This document shows positions 34,201-48,200 of a DNA stretch of 64,000 nt, one piece after another. Positions within the stretch are counted from its first letter, which is position 1. Each line of letters starts with the position of its first letter. The notes below the pieces were generated by a model. That model made no database searches, was not told the DNA's origin, and saw nothing but the letters and a program-made list of their open reading frames with translations. This DNA is from Rhea pennata (Eukaryota > Chordata > Aves > Rheiformes > Rheidae), in contig NW_026907702.1 in NCBI RefSeq assembly GCF_028389875.1, positions 365,860-429,859 of the forward strand. The letters run 5' to 3'. Both the position numbers and the translations under genes were made by a program.

Positions 34201-37200
34201 AGCACAGATTTTACCCCGCAAGAAATGAAGTTGATGCTTACTTTAACGAAGCAGAAATAGTGCCCTGCACGACCGCTGGCACCTCTGTGCACCAGCACGG
34301 CGTACAAGGCGTAGCGGACTGGCTCTCCAGCTGACTCAGACATGTACGCTCGAAGGTCCAAATACTCTGGATAGTTCACGTCCTGAAGACAGAGCAAGGG
34401 CATTCTAAACTCATCTGGGAACACTTGACGGAAGAGCCGGAGAAAAGCACCTCTAAGAACATGGGCTGCGAGTTTAGACAGACGTTGTTGGGTTCCTCAG
34501 AAATTGGTCTTCCCTGGCACAACATTCGGTCCTTTCAGTTGCAGAGAACTAGCTGCTCAGGGCAAAACCAGCTCTTCAAGAGCAGGGCAAACGCTCATCG
34601 TCACATGGGAACTTTGCTGCTGCCGGAAGGAGAAAGAGGAAGACCTGCTTCTTGGGCTGATTTTTCCTCAACATCTTCCGTCGCTACAGTTACAGTCGGC
34701 AGACATTAACCACCTTTAAAGCAGTGTTCTGCCTTGGGAAATCGCCCTTCCCAAGAAAACATTATTACAGCTGCACAGATACCTTGCTAATCTTCCCACC
34801 AGTGAAATCGGCAAATCTTTTCAGGGCTATGGTGAGAACGTTGGAAGAGCGATGAATTGTAAACCTCTTGGACGCAGCAACCGTCTTCTCACACCTTCAA
34901 AGCAAGCACAGGCAATTGTTTCAAGGCATCTTCACACCTCCCCCCTCACGCCAAAACTCAAACAGCTTTCCACGCTCATCCGAGCAGAATGACGTTTCCT
35001 TGTCTAAGGTGGTGCTTCTTCTCTTCAAGACACACACTGCATTTCAGCCGTGCTCGTGCAGCAAACCTACTAGGATGGACGAGGGCCGCTCGATACACAT
35101 TGGGAACATTGTCTTCTGGTAGCCAAACAAATGCCTGAGCACCTATCTTTGCTGCACCCAAAAGTAAGCCTCACCAGCAACTCAAAAGGCAGCAGGAGCG
35201 TAACTCTCTCACCAGAGCGCAGTTCCCAAAGGCAACGCAAGGCTGCTGTTGCCTGGTAGGCAGAAGTGGCTGTTTCCAAGTCGGGGCCTGGCTCCCCTCT
35301 TTCTGCTGGAATGCCAACAGTGAAAGAGAGCTGGAGAAAGGGAGCCTCAGTCCTCCGGACCAGGAACGGCAAAGCGCTTCCCAGTCGGATCAGTTCTCAG
35401 CATCACAAATACAAGATGCCAACAGTCACCTGAAAAGAGACTGAGCCGTCTGAAATCCTTGGAAACCAACCGCTAAATTTGCTCCGTGGCTCGCTCAAAG
35501 GCAGGACATACACGGTAATGCTCTCTGACATAGCCTCCTTCCCAATTCTGAGGTCAAAATACAAGGCAGAGAGTTCCAAACCCATCCACAGAATGCCTGG
35601 CTGCAGTTTTTGCCATTCAACAACTGCGCAAGCTGTCCTGCTAGCGAGCCAGCAGAGCTTGCTCACGTTCATTATCAGGCAGCCAGCTGAGAGTCACCTA
35701 GGCCCCCAGCTGCCTTCCACAGGGAACACCAGGACCTTCTGGAAGCTGTTGTCGCCTCCCACCCCAAATCCCTCTGCGCAGCTCCTTCCTGCTTGAGCTC
35801 ACTGCTACACAGAGGACACGGCTTTTAACTCCTGGCCGTCGGGATAGGTCCGTGCGCAGCTTCACAGTTAGAAAGGCTGACCACTGCCAGGGAAAACAAC
35901 ACTGAAAGCTACAAAAAACATGAAAAAGCTAAAGCTGCCTCTCGTGCTCTCCTTTGTCTTTCTCAATTAAGTCCAAGGACAGCTTCTGCTCTGAGACGGA
36001 CAGCACGTTCAGCCAGTAGCTCCCACTCCAATGGCGGGAGGAGGAACCTTACTTGCTGCATTTGTAGCAATTCTCACCATCCAGCAGTTCAGGTCTCACA
36101 AATTCTTCCAGCGCTCCAGAGACCGAGGAGGCTGCCTGGATGAGGAAGAAAGTAGGACACCTCAGCTCCCGCACACTCAAATCCAAACCTGCGACTACGC
36201 TTTGGCCGGAGGGCCTCCCTCCTTCACACGTGGCACACCTACTGCGAAGCAGCAAACACTCTGAAAGCAGGAGGCAGGAGCAGAGCGTGCTGAACACCGA
36301 CCTTGTTTGAAAATGATTGTACTTTGACACAAAGAGCGACCTGCCTGTGGCAGCACACAGCTACGTAACCTGTGGTTTGCCTTTGCACAAACAACAAAAG
36401 CAAAACAAATGCCAATCACAAGTGTAGGAGAGATGCTCATTGCTCTCTCTCCAGCTTAAACCCCACACCCCACACGTACACGGAGACCATTCACGGGGCT
36501 TCCAGAGCAGGACCGAGTCCAAGCCGCTTCCCAGCCACCACCACCACCAAGCCCTTTTGCCGTGAACAGCGGGCATTCCTAAGGGAACTCCGTGGAGCTT
36601 AGAAAGCCACAGAAAGCAAGAACAAACCCCAAAAGCTCGGCGCCTTCCACCGCCCCTTCTGCCACACTTCTAAAACCTCTCACCGTTATCTCCAAAGGGA
36701 TATCAAGGAACGCCTCATAGGAGTCCGAAACTGCTTGGCAGCTCAAGCACGTCACTGCAATTCAAACAGAAGCACCTCACCAACTGCCAAGGAGACTCAC
36801 TTTGCTCGTTTACATTGCTGGGACCCGCTACTTCAGTCACACTGCAAGCTCTTTGTGACAAACGGGCACAAAGGCACAGGCCAGTTCTAAGGACAGTATC
36901 AGTTTCAAAACGTACCTCTGGATCGTAGAAACCCTCCAAATATTTGGTGAATGACCGTGGTGGCTTGCGACGAGCTGTCCAAGCTGGAAACAAATGAGCA
37001 GCAGCACTCAGAAGAGCTGAGGCAGAGACTCAGCTCTTTGTTTAAAGAGCTCGTCTCTTCTACAAAAACCCCGGACAAAGGTTTTCACGTAGGGTAGGAA
37101 ACAAAGGTGCCAGCAGCGCTAGAGAACACTTAAAGGTTAACCGGGTTCTGCTTACTCGGTGCTTCCGCTCAAACAAGCTGTCTGCATAGCAGCCACGGTG

Positions 37201-38907
37201 TAACGTAAGAATTCATGAGCATCTTCCTGTCTGCCAAAACAGAAGTGCTCCCCTATCCCTAAGAAATACAAAGACAAAGAGTACAATGCTTATCTCAGAA
37301 GAAGGGACAGGACAGAAACACTGCTTTTCTCAAAGCACTCTTCCTGAAAACATTCCACTCGCCAAACCCTTGGCACCCGTGACATAACCCGCTGGAAATT
37401 CACACCTTGCTACAAAGAATGCCGTCTGAAATGACTTACGTCTAAGGTCACTGAAGACAGCCGTAGGCTCGATGGCACTGGCAGAGCAGAACAGGACCTG
37501 GTTAACGTGCGTCTCCATTGTGCACAGCATGCAGAAGCCTTGCGCACGACCTGTCCAGAGACAAGGAAGAAAGCACCTCAGTCGAGGGAAAGGTACCGAC
37601 GTACCTGTGGAAAACCTTGAGCAACAACAACCCCAAAGTTCTAAGTGCGGTCTCTGCTCTCCATTCCACGCTCTCGTCTCCAAAGGCGCCAACAGCCCAG
37701 CCTGTGGGCATAAGCATTAACCAGCAAGTCTGTACTAGCACCCATTTCCTGAGCAAACCCCGGAACGACCACTGCCAGGCCCTCTTTTGCAGGCAGCTGC
37801 ACAGGAAGAGCCAGACTAGCTCATACGGCTTTCACGGTGCTCTTTGGGAGTCTTACTCTTCTCACGGTTCAACAGCGACTCTGTCAGTTCTCACAGTGCT
37901 CGTGCAGGACGGAAAGCCAGCTGTGAAGGAACACTGAACACGTGGGATGCCCTCCTCCAAAATGTTGTCATCTTCCTACCAGCCAGAAAGCCAGAGGCCA
38001 ACGATTCATCAAGTGCCTTACTTCCCAATGCCCTCGATCATTCGTTCACGTCAGGGACCAAAGAACCACCACCCCCCTGCACGACGTGTGACCACAGGCC
38101 ATTAACTGAACACAAGCACTCCATCAGCTGTCCTGACTGGGATAGCTCAGGATATCCTGTGCTAGTAAAAGCCAGCGCCTACAGGGAAAACAGGACAGCT
38201 CAGAGTTTGCTTCACATAGTCATTCTTCTTCTTTCACCTGCAGAGCTGTCCAGGGGGTCACAAGGAACATGTTCACAAGTACTCACACGACTGGCTGTGT
38301 TCCCCGGAAAGCATGTAATTGGCCAGAGGGGGAGTGTAGGTCAAACACTGCAGAACAGAGTTGAGGAAACACGTGTTGCCCAGGTTGTGGAGTCCAGCTC
38401 CAACACTTTGCCTTTGCCGCCAAGCCACAGAAATCTTCTCGGGTGGGAAAAGCATCCTTTGTGGCGGAGCGATTCCATCCGTAATGACTGCAAGGAAACG
38501 AGATTGCAAAAGAGACTGCCGGCCTTCGTTCCTTTTCCTATTCTGTTCCTTTTCCTCATCCTAACCTTAACCCTTCACCTCAGGCCTCCAATTGCAAACG
38601 CTAACAAAGGGAACAGCCAAGACCCCCAGATAAGCCAGCAACCCTCTGAGCAGCAGGTCTTTTGCTAGGCAATGCTGTCGTCAACTGTAACGCACAGTGG
38701 AGGGAGTCGATGGATTCTCAGAAAACTCTCCAGCATCCCCCGCAGCTTGTCAACCCGTAAAGCCTTGCAACACTAGCCACTTGCGGTGCCTTTGGCCAGG
38801 CACAAAATTAACCTTTACTCTTGAGGTCTTTACTCACAGCAGTAGCTGCTTTCTAGGCCAGATCCTGCAGGTGGTACCGGACCCCAGCTTGCAGAGTGGG
38901 ACTCCAT
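31216..38907 (-). CDS. USP42-like ubiquitin carboxyl-terminal hydrolase, copy C
   Basis: Exons: 38838-38907, 38287-38487, 37440-37550, 37156-37258, 36916-36983, 36684-36754, 36053-36135, 34783-34894, 34242-34382, 33923-34023, 33345-33561, 31974-32519, 31216-31398. The catalytic triad motifs and zinc-ribbon cysteines are intact. The end of exon 10 has two synonymous changes (Val-Lys still encoded) and its donor remains usable. Only one copy of the 24-bp intronic repeat follows exon 6, so the splice donor is single here. A Gly-to-Cys change is present in the last few residues. No disabling change was seen. Confidence 0.85.
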
Positions 38908-38969
38908 TTTCACCACACGCAGCTCCAGCTGGAAGAGGAATGAGCCCAGCGATCCAGCAGGCTCGCTCA

Positions 38970-39350
38970 GCCCGCCTTCGCTTGGGCCAGCGCGACTGCA
39001 AGCGCCGGGGCAGAGAGCGCGCGAGGAGCTGCTGCGCTGCCGCCCTCTCTGCCGCAGAGCGACCCCAGCCCTGCGGGCCATTGTGACGGGGGCACCTCAG
39101 CCAATGAGCAGGCGCCCGCCAGCCCAGTGGGACGGCCCTGCTGTGGTGCAACCAATCGGACCGCAGTGTGTCTGTGACGGGCGTGTGTCGGGGCCCTGGG
39201 CATGGCCCTGCCCCCTTTTGGCCCCGCGGCCCCGGCAGAGACGCGCTCAGCCGGCGCCCGGGGCCACCGGGCACCGTCCGCAGCCGGCGGCTGCTGCGCT
39301 GCCCCGCTCGTGGCGGGGGTGGGGACCGTGCTCCCTCCCCGGGCAGAATA
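38970..39350 (-). promoter_or_regulatory. CpG-island promoter of copy C
   Basis: CCAAT boxes at 39,101-39,105 and 39,152-39,156, with the longer GGCCCTGGGCATGG variant at about 39,188. CpG-rich throughout. Confidence 0.65.
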
Positions 39351-39479
39351 AGCCTGCTAAGAAAAAAAGGCACGCTGCTGTCACCGCAGCTGTGGGGCAG
39401 TTTGGGCCGCCAGGCCCACGTTGCTGCAAATGGTTTTTCCCCCTCTTCGGCCGTCCGTCACGCTGTCCCAAAGGCTTCT

Positions 39480-40862
39480 AGAGCACAACGGGGTCCTTTT
39501 CAAGGAATTCTCTCCAGGTCCGGAGGGAAAGCAATCGGTGGATTTTGCACTACTGCTACCAGAGAAACACAGCCCTTCAGTGGCCCTTACGAGCAAGCCT
39601 CTGTGAAGAAAGACACCGGCACTCCAGAAAGCTTCTAAGTCGTTCTGGGAGCCTCTGCACAAGCTCACCTGTCTCCAGGAATTAGCAGAGAAACCTGACA
39701 CTCCTACGCATTCGTCATAGAGTGTGTCCTCATCGTTGCGAGCATGCTTTGACCTGCTCTCTCCAGAAGGCTTCCCAGCAACAGGGCTGCTCTCTCCCTT
39801 TGCGCGCCGTGAGCAAACTTAGTGCTGCAGGATTAAAGCATAAGAGAGTCTTCACTGAACTAGTGAAAGCAGCTGATTGACAAGTGCCTAGTGGGGGATG
39901 CTTTGCTCAATTTCTTTGGCAACCTCTGGGCTATGTGCACAGGCGTGTGGCCAAAGCGGCTTGCTTGGGACGGTCTTTTCAGACGGCATTGGGTGGTTCC
40001 TCCGTTTCCTTCCGCAAACGGTACTCCAGCTCAACCTTGTCTCTCTGAGCTGCTCTGAGGGAAGGGTCTGCACCTGGAAGGGCAAAGCAATGCTTCCGGA
40101 GCCAGCCAGCATTTCCTTCCTAACAGAAGACGAGGAAGAGGAAGAGGAAGAAAAGAGGAAGGAGGCTGTTTAAAGGCGCAAAGGCGCATTGTGTGAAGTC
40201 TTACTACGAGCTTCGGAGACTATGGACAAATGCCTGCTTCTAAGCGTGCCAGCTGAACCTGTTAGCCCCCTCGTATTTGTGGCAGTGGGGAGCATAATCT
40301 GCCATCTCTCCAGAAGAGAGATGTTAACAGATTACTGGTGGGAAGGCTCTGCTTTAATTGGATGGAGCTCTGAGGAGAGCGAACGGCCCTCAGAGACACA
40401 CAGCCCTTCTTCTTCTAAGCACGTGGTGCTAGCTTTGGCTTGCACAAAGCTGGTCGTGCTAACGCTCACAGTTCTGGCATGGTCGAGCTGTTACTGAGTG
40501 GGGCACGCTGTGAGGGTGGACCAGGTGTTTCCTGGGAGCTCGATAATGGAGACCGTCACTCGGCTGGGGATGTAGTCCAAGTGCTTAGGAGGCAGGAAAG
40601 GCAACTCCCTCCCTCAAGCTGGGGGCTGACCTACTGGAAAGCAGCTCTGCAGGGAGCCTCCTCCTGCCTCCACGTGCCTCCCTGCTCAGACGTGAAGACT
40701 GCATTTCACAGCTGGACTGTGAAACGGAGCAAAAAAGTCACCATGTCTGTGAACTCTGTCAGTAGGATGTGGGCAAAAGGCCTTCTGGAGCACGAACCTC
40801 GTGCCTAATGTGACCGTACAGGAAAGCATGCTTTATCAGGCATAACCTGGAAGAAATTGCCT
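39480..40862. other. Unassigned spacer DNA upstream of copy C
   Basis: Same spacer. The plus-strand frame is interrupted by TGA near 40,495, which argues against it being a gene. Confidence 0.5.
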
Positions 40863-41270
40863 TCCCTTGAACACTGCCATTAACTCAGAACACGGAGTGC
40901 TACAGCGCGCGTGCTTTACTCGGTCCAGAGGAAACCGGGAGAGGGTTAGTGTTTCAGGTTGGACTTTGGGGTTCTGGTTAGGGCCTAGTGTTTTGGCCAT
41001 GGCCTGTGGGTTGCTGCTTGCCTTTTCGGGGTTTGGGATCGGGGGAGGCTTGAGGGAGGGGTCAGAGCTCTGCTCAGCGTTGCGGGCAAGCGGCTGGGCA
41101 TGGGCTGCCTTCTTGGGTCCAGGCGAGGGCTCCGGGCAAGCACCACACGGCTGGGAACTGGGCTGAGGGCTCAGGTGAGGGCTGGGGTGAGAGGCAGGCT
41201 AAGGGGCGCTCGACTTGGGCTCGGGCTGGGCGGTGAGGGTGTGGGGCTGGGTGTTAGGGCAGGGGCTTGG
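40863..41270. repeat. G-rich degenerate block, C|D spacer
   Basis: Same G-rich block, nearly identical to D|E. Confidence 0.45.
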
Positions 41271-41833
41271 GTTGCGAACGAGCAGCAGCGTTGGGGTCGG
41301 GGCAGGGCTTCAGGGCAGTGGTGGGAGTTAGAGCAGGGGCCAAACCCAAGGGCTCTCACCGGCCCCATGCCAGCCGCAAGGCCCTCGCCTGAGGGCCTCT
41401 CTCGGCCCCCAGCTTGGTCGACTCCGCGGGCGCAGCTCGCCGGAGGGCAGGATGCCCGCTGTGTCCTGGCGCGCCTGCCTCCAGCGCCGGCGGGCAGCGC
41501 GGGCAGCTGGTGCGTGGAGCCCGGGGCCGGCGCCAGGCTCCGGGCTGGCGGCTGCCGCTGAGAGGGCGGCGGCGAGCAAGTGCCGTGCCGCCCCGCCAGG
41601 CTGCCAAGCCCACGGGCTGCTGCCGGGCCCCGCCCACCTCCGCGCTGGCTGGCTGAGCGGCAGGCCAGGTGGGGGCAGAGAGCCAATCGGGGCGCGGGAG
41701 GGGCGGGGAGCGCCGTGAGCGACGCGCGGCATGCCCAGTGACCTTCGCTGGCGCTGCTGCCCCGCCCCGCCGCAGCCTCCGGGGCCTCGGGCGGGCCCGG
41801 CTAGGCCCGCGCCCGGGCCGAGCGGTCGCAGAA
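41271..41833. promoter_or_regulatory. Spacer CpG island, C|D
   Basis: Same block, with several CpG-losing substitutions (for example near 41,586 and 41,607) shared with the D|E spacer. Confidence 0.5.
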
Positions 41834-43142
41834 CTGCGGAATCGGTGGGGTGGGAAGGGACCTCTGGAGATCATTGAGACCAACGCCCCTGCTCAAGCCG
41901 CGTCCCCTGGAGCATGTTAGACAGGGCTGCATCCAGGCAGGCTTTGAATGGCTCCAGAGAAGGAGACTCCACAACTTCTCTGGGCAACCTGTTGCAGCGC
42001 TCTGTCACTCTCACGGGGAAGAAATTCCTCCTCACGTTCAGGCGGACCTTCCGGTGCTTCGGTTTGTGCCCATTGCGTCTTGTCCTGTCACCTGGCACAA
42101 CTGAAAAGAGTTTGTCCCCGTCCCCTTGACACCCTCCCTTCAGGTACTTAGAGACGTTGGTAAGATCTCCTCTCAGTCGTCTCTTCTCCAGGCTCAACAG
42201 GGGCAGCTCTCGCAGCCGTTCCTCAGGGGGCAGATGCTCCAGCCCCCGACCATCCTCATAGCCCTATGCTGGATGCTCTCTGCAGTAGCTCCACGTCTCT
42301 GTTGTACTGGGGAGCCCAGACCTGGACGCAGTAGTCGAGATGAGGCCTCAGCAGGGCTGAGCAGAGGGGCACGATCACCTCCCTCGACGTGCTGGCAACA
42401 CTCTTCCTAAGGCACCCCAGGATACCATTGGCCTTCCTGGCCACAAGGGCACGTTGCTACCTCGTGGTCAGCTTGTCGTCCACCAGCATTCGCAGGTCCT
42501 TCCCTGCAGAGCTGCTTTCGAGCAGGTCAGCCCCCAGCCTGTGCTGGTGCCTGGGGTTATTTCTCCCTAGGTGCAGGACCGTGCACATGCCTTTGTTGAA
42601 CCTCCTGAGGTTCCTCTCCGCCCAGCTCTGCGGCCTCTCCAGGTCTCTCTGAACGGCAGCACAGCCCTCAGGTGTATCAGCCACTGCTCCCAGCTTGGTG
42701 TCATCGGCAAACTTGCAGAGCAGGCACTCTGTCCCTTCATCCAGGTCTTGGATGAAGAAGCTGACCAGCACAGGACCCAGTCCTGAGCCCTGGGGGACTC
42801 CACTAGCCACAGGCCTCCAGCTAGACTCCGCACCACTGATGACGACCCTCTGAGCTCTGCCATTCAGCCAGCTCTCAATCCACCTCACTGTCCACTCGTC
42901 TAACCCACACATCCTGCGGGCTTACCCAGGAGGATGTTATGGGAGACAGTGTCAAAAGCCTGGCTGAAGTCAAGGTACGTACTGTCCACTGCTCTCCCCT
43001 CCTCTACCCAGCCAGTCATTCCATCATAGAGGGCTGTCAGATTGGTTAAGCAGGAGTTCCCCTTGGTGAATCCATGCTGACTACTCCTCATCACCTTCTT
43101 TTCCTCCATATGCCTGGAGATGACATCCAGATGACATCCAGG
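41834..43142 (-). mobile_element. CR1 LINE fragment, C|D spacer
   Basis: Same insertion. It carries a cluster of changes near 42,257-42,275 that is found again in D|E but not in A|B or B|C. Confidence 0.9.
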
Positions 43143-43439
43143 GCCCCGGCACGGCTGCCTGCTCCAGGGCCGCACACGGTGCCGCCCGGCTCCACTGCCC
43201 AGTGCCGGCCCTGGCGCGGCCTGCCTGCCGCCGCACCCCTGCGCCAGGCCGTGGCACGGCCCCTGTGGCCCCGCTGCGCCCTGCTTGGCTGCAGCCCTTC
43301 CCCACGTTGCTGGCGCTGGCACCTCTGCCTTGGCTGCTGTATCCCTACTACATGATCCTTGGTGGGAACTGTCCGTGTTGTAACTTTTGTATCTGTACTA
43401 CCTGATACTTGGTGAGAATGTTCCTGTTGTAACTTTTGG

Positions 43440-43992
43440 GTGTCTACAACAGTACTGTTGTGTTAAGCGGAATACAAATAACTAACAAGGTCTTGGAAAT
43501 CTGTGAGAAAGAACAGCAGTTGGTTACATATAAGTTCTGTGGCTTCCAGCCACAAAATAACCATGAGAAGCAGTCAACCTGAAGGTCAGAAGTTGAAGAG
43601 TAATGAAATAGCGACCCCCAGAGTCAATGTGGCCCCCGGAATAAGTCTGCACACCTGCGCAGTATCATAGCCCGGTTATGCAACCGGGCCGGAGTTGGGC
43701 TAGGCTCCCTGCACTTGTTGGCCCCAGGTGCCGGGACTCCCACCTACCGCGAATCATCAGAAATACCGGAATTTTTCCAAAGGAGAGGGAGGCTGCTACA
43801 CAACAGAGGACCACGTTGCCTCCTCGGGGACGCCCAAAAAGATTGTGCCTGACGACTCTCTCTCTCACCATGCAGACGATCGGGACAAGCATGGGAGTGG
43901 TCCTTCTCGAGATTACCATCAGGTCGGTCTGTTTGTAAGTATTTACTAATAAACTGCTTGCTGCTGAAGAGTGTTTGGGGGTGTGTGTGTGT

Positions 43993-44029
<37 letters not shown>

Positions 44030-44044
44030 TGCTGGCTTGCCACA
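43440..44044 (+). mobile_element. LTR-like sequence, C|D
   Basis: Same element, AATAAA at 43,948-43,953. The stem at 43,671-43,688 is perfect. Confidence 0.5.
43980..44028 (+). repeat. (GT)n microsatellite, C|D
   Basis: GT repeat at the same site with one AT interruption. Confidence 0.9.
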
Positions 44045-44549
44045 CTAGACGTTTGGCCCCTGGGAATCTAACTGGAACAGCTGCAATGGACGCACATGGC
44101 TGTCTTGTCAGGACCAGCCGCGTGTGTGTGGCCGTGCACCCCAAAACACCCCCTCATTCTCCACAGGGGCCTCCTGGGATTTCCCTTTACCTTACACAGT
44201 TGCCAGGCATCATCAGTTCCCCTTAGCCTCGCTTCCACACACCCACCCAGTCCCAGGCAAGCACTAGCAGCTGCTCATCAGCTCTGCTGACGCTCCACCT
44301 GCCCGACCAGCACAGCCCCTTGCTTCCTGCACTCCCGCTGGGCGCTCCCGCTGCACCCCATTCGGACCTTGGCTACTGCCAGGCACTGTGCGCCAGCGGA
44401 ATCTCCACCACCCGTCGGCATTACTGGCACCTGCTATAAAAGGACGCCTACGGGAAAAGAACTGTGAAAAAAAAGCCTTCTTCTCTTGCTGCAATTCCAT
44501 ACAGAAGGCTGAAGCACCACCAAGCACTGGGTTTGGTTTTGACAGTACT

Positions 44550-44555
44550 TTTATT
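44550..44555 (-). terminator. Poly(A) signal AATAAA, copy D
   Basis: Minus-strand AATAAA about 740 bases past the copy D stop at 45,294. Confidence 0.6.
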
Positions 44556-45293
44556 GTTCTAGTGTTTGAACAATTTTCAAGCTTGGATTGGTTAGCGTTG
44601 TTTGGAGAATGGCTACCTGTTGGGGCTGATGGTAAGCTGTGCCCTTGATGGTAAGCTTAGTCAGAGTCTTCAAGGCTGCTGGCCGCAAGCTCTGCATCTG
44701 AACGACAAAAGGAAGCGGGCTCACTCCCTGGCATGACATTCAGCACAAACCCATCTGCTCAGCGGTTTGCTTTCTAGAGAGCAAAGACCTGAGCCTGCCC
44801 ACAGCTTGACGTGCACTGGGACTCCGGGCCTGAACCCACCTTGAGGGGGAGGCTTCCAAAAGCCTTCCTGGCAAAGCCACTGTATTTCAGTTGCCTGCTA
44901 AGACGCGGGTACTGTGCAGAAAGCAGGACGTGGCTACCTGCTTTCCTGGCACATCGTAGACCTTAGGGACGTGACATTTGGTGGTGCTTTTGCCTTCTGT
45001 CCTAGTAGCCACTCAAAACTGGAAACAAACAAGCATAGCAGCTAACCTTGCATCTTTCTTTTAATTAAGGCAGAGTATTTGGAAGCCAGGGCATACCGCA
45101 CAGCCTTCCTCACGCAAGCATTTAGAAAGCATTTAAAAGAATATGCTCTGCTCAAATGAAAAGGAATCCCGCACACTTCCTCTGGCCCCTTACCTTGCAG
45201 CTCCCCGCGGGATGCGATGGAGCTCTATTTCTGGCTGCCAGCTGCACGGGAAGGCTGCCCGTCCCCGTGGAGCTCTTCACTGCCACTGTTCCT

Positions 45294-48200
45294 CTACTGC
45301 TCCCATAGAGAGCCGCCTGCAGGATGGGCTTCTTCCTTCTCCTCCCACGGGCACTTCTGCAAATGAGGATCTGAGCATTCCAAGCAGCTTTTCAGCTTCT
45401 TCATGGGTCTCCTCTTTTTCTTCTTCTCCTTATGCTTGCCGCTGTCAACATGGAGCACAGAGAAATCCAGATCATACTGTCGGAAGGAAAGAGGCAAGGA
45501 CAGACAACAGAGAGGTGCTGCTTGATGCCTCTAAGGGACTGCATTTTAGCAGGTCTGCTGCAGGCGGTGATTTGCAGCTGCTCTGTGGTCATTTCTGAAC
45601 GTCTGCCTTCCTAAGACACGGACACCCTCAGAGGTCGAGTGGACATTAGGTCTTGGCTGGCACACAAACCAGTAAGCAAGGCTAGTTCTTGCCTTGTTCT
45701 ATGCCTCATATGAAACCTCTGGGGTTCGGCATTTTATGCCTTTTAGTTTTCTACACCACTCTTTGTAAAAGCTCCGGGTGTCTAGTTATCCTCTGTGCAT
45801 ATGACAAATCTATGATTCTGCAGTCATAGATTTCATGCATGAGAACAAGCATTCTTGTAGCCTTATCAAGAACCGTGTGCAGACATGATTCTAAGGTCTA
45901 ACACAGCTCCCCTAGCTTCACTTGATCAACCTACCTACATGATCTCCAGAGAGACTCTGCACTACTCAGAGTTCTTCAAAGCCAACTGGGAGCACCAGAG
46001 GATCAGCCAGAGAAGAACGAGGAGCGCACTGCTGAAATCTCTTTTCTCCACCCTTCGCCGTTTCCCTTCCGTTTTGATGTCGCTCCCTTCTGCACGCGGA
46101 TGGCCTCTTTTTCTGCTTCCTGGCTTTCCAGTCTTCCAGGTAGGGCCCTCAAAACCCACAGGAACTGACACAGCTGGAGGTGCTCGTCTTTGATGAGAAC
46201 ATTTTCCAGGCTGCTGCTCCTGCACTGGACAGCGGTGCCAGTCTGCTCGGTGCCTGCTGAAGCGATGCCCATCCTGCCCTCTGGAGAGTGACGACTCGGG
46301 GAGCCTCTTGCTTTTGCAAGAATGCTCCTGTGACCTGTCTGGCTCTGTTTGTCCTCTGCTTTGGGGTCTGTAACGAGGACATTGGGTGGAGCTTCTGCCC
46401 TTGCCCCAGCAGCTCCTCTCACGACGGGAAGCTGTGCGCCAACTGCCGTTGCGATACTGCTGCTGGTGGCAGTTTTGCCTGTTTTGGTGCAGCCTCTGAG
46501 AGCACCTCCTCTTGAGAGAATGACTGACCGTTTCTGGGACACCAGCGCTATCTGCATCCTCTTTCAGGGCTCGCTTTCTCTCTAAATGACCTGAGCTCTG
46601 TATTGCAACAGAGGAGACTGTAAGATGGCCATATGCAAACACACAGCTTTGCAAAGCCCCAAACACAATCCCCTCCTACTGCCCCAGTAGTCCTACAGGT
46701 TGCCTCAGGAGCCTTACACACAAAAAACACTCTGCTTTAACTCTACGTGCAAGGCCGGCAAGTATTTCTCATCCCTACTTTTGGTTTTTGGATATCGGAA
46801 GTAAAACAGCATCATTTTTGGAAGCCCTTCCAGACAGCTGAACACGGATCAAAGCTCTTCCCAAATGTCTCTCTGTCTCTCTCTCTCTCTCCCTTTACAT
46901 ATATGTGCGTATGTTTGTGCCTCCATTCCCCCACCTCACACCCCTCACACTTTCCCTGAAAACCCTAGCATAATTGTGCCAGCACTCTGGAAGAAGCCAT
47001 TCTGGTTTTGCTGGCTCAGCTGAAGTGACAGCACTACAAATAAACCAAGCAATCTTCCCTTTTTTTTCATGATTTGCACAGGCCTGGGCTCTACTTGCAA
47101 TGTCTCGCAGTGCTTCAGGAAGCGGAGCTGCAAGAAAACAAGCAGCGGGGCTGACACACGATTTAGCATTAGGCACTGTTTGAGTGATTCTGGCTGCAGC
47201 AGGAGAGCTGTGAAGAAAGCTGCAGTGTGGGAGGGAAAATACAATGCAGACGTGACCACCACCCACCCCCCTAAAAAAAATAAGGAGAAAAGAAGGAAGG
47301 GAGGATGGGAATGAAGAAGGGAGGAAGGGAGGAAGGGAGGGAGGGAGGGAGGATGGAAGAGAGAGAATAATCCCACTATCAATTTGATGCCTTTCTCCTT
47401 CTCTCTCTTCACCCACATTTACCTTCATCATATGAGGAGGATGCTGTGGTCCCAGAAATCCGGCCTGCTTATTATTAGCCTCCTGCTGACCAAGGAACGA
47501 AGGGGCAGGGGATGGCACAGGTGCGTAAGAAGTGCCTTCTCCAAGTGTCTCCTCACAGCACCTTGGGAAACAACAGAGATCGCAGCTGAGACGTGGTCTG
47601 TCAGCCTCCTCTTGGGCTGAATCGCATCCTATCACTTTCCTGCAGCAGCTGATCCGTCCTACTGAAAACGTAACCAAGACTACAAGCTGAACATTAGATG
47701 CTGGTCTTGCTACCACAGCTGTCCCTTGCAGGGGACTCATCCTTACACCACCTCCGGCCTCAATTTCTCCTTGCTGGCGTTCGACAGCTCCCGAGAGCAC
47801 CTACGTAACAAGTTACGCAAGTGCAGCAGGTGAAGGCCAAGCAATGAAGGACAACACACGGCACGGGGAATAGCACGCTGGACAGAACTGATTTCTACCA
47901 ACAGTCCTTTCCTCCCAGGACAGAAAGAAAAACACGTCAGAGGACAAGAAGTTTCAGTAGCGCAAAATTACCCTGAACCCCTTTGAATACTTGCTCTTAC
48001 CTGATATAAAAAAGTAAATACGCCTGCTGACTGAGAACGGTGTTGATGTCGCAAAGGACTACCGAGGCATCATTCATCTCATACCATAGTCCATTACTGG
48101 CCTGCAAACAAAGGCACCGATGCCTTTACAGCAACTGCGTGCTTTCTGCAGGAAATCCCAGACAGCACACTCCCGGACAAAGGATACACCAAGACTCGTC

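Larger units (their letters stand above)
30472..44549. repeat. Tandem unit C (about 14.08 kb)
   Basis: Full-length unit with USP42-like copy C and the complete C|D spacer. Private features are the loss of one copy of a 24-bp tandem duplication near 36,900 and a 6-bp insertion near 37,270, both in introns. Its spacer shares derived CR1 variants near 42,257-42,275 with the D|E spacer. Confidence 0.95.
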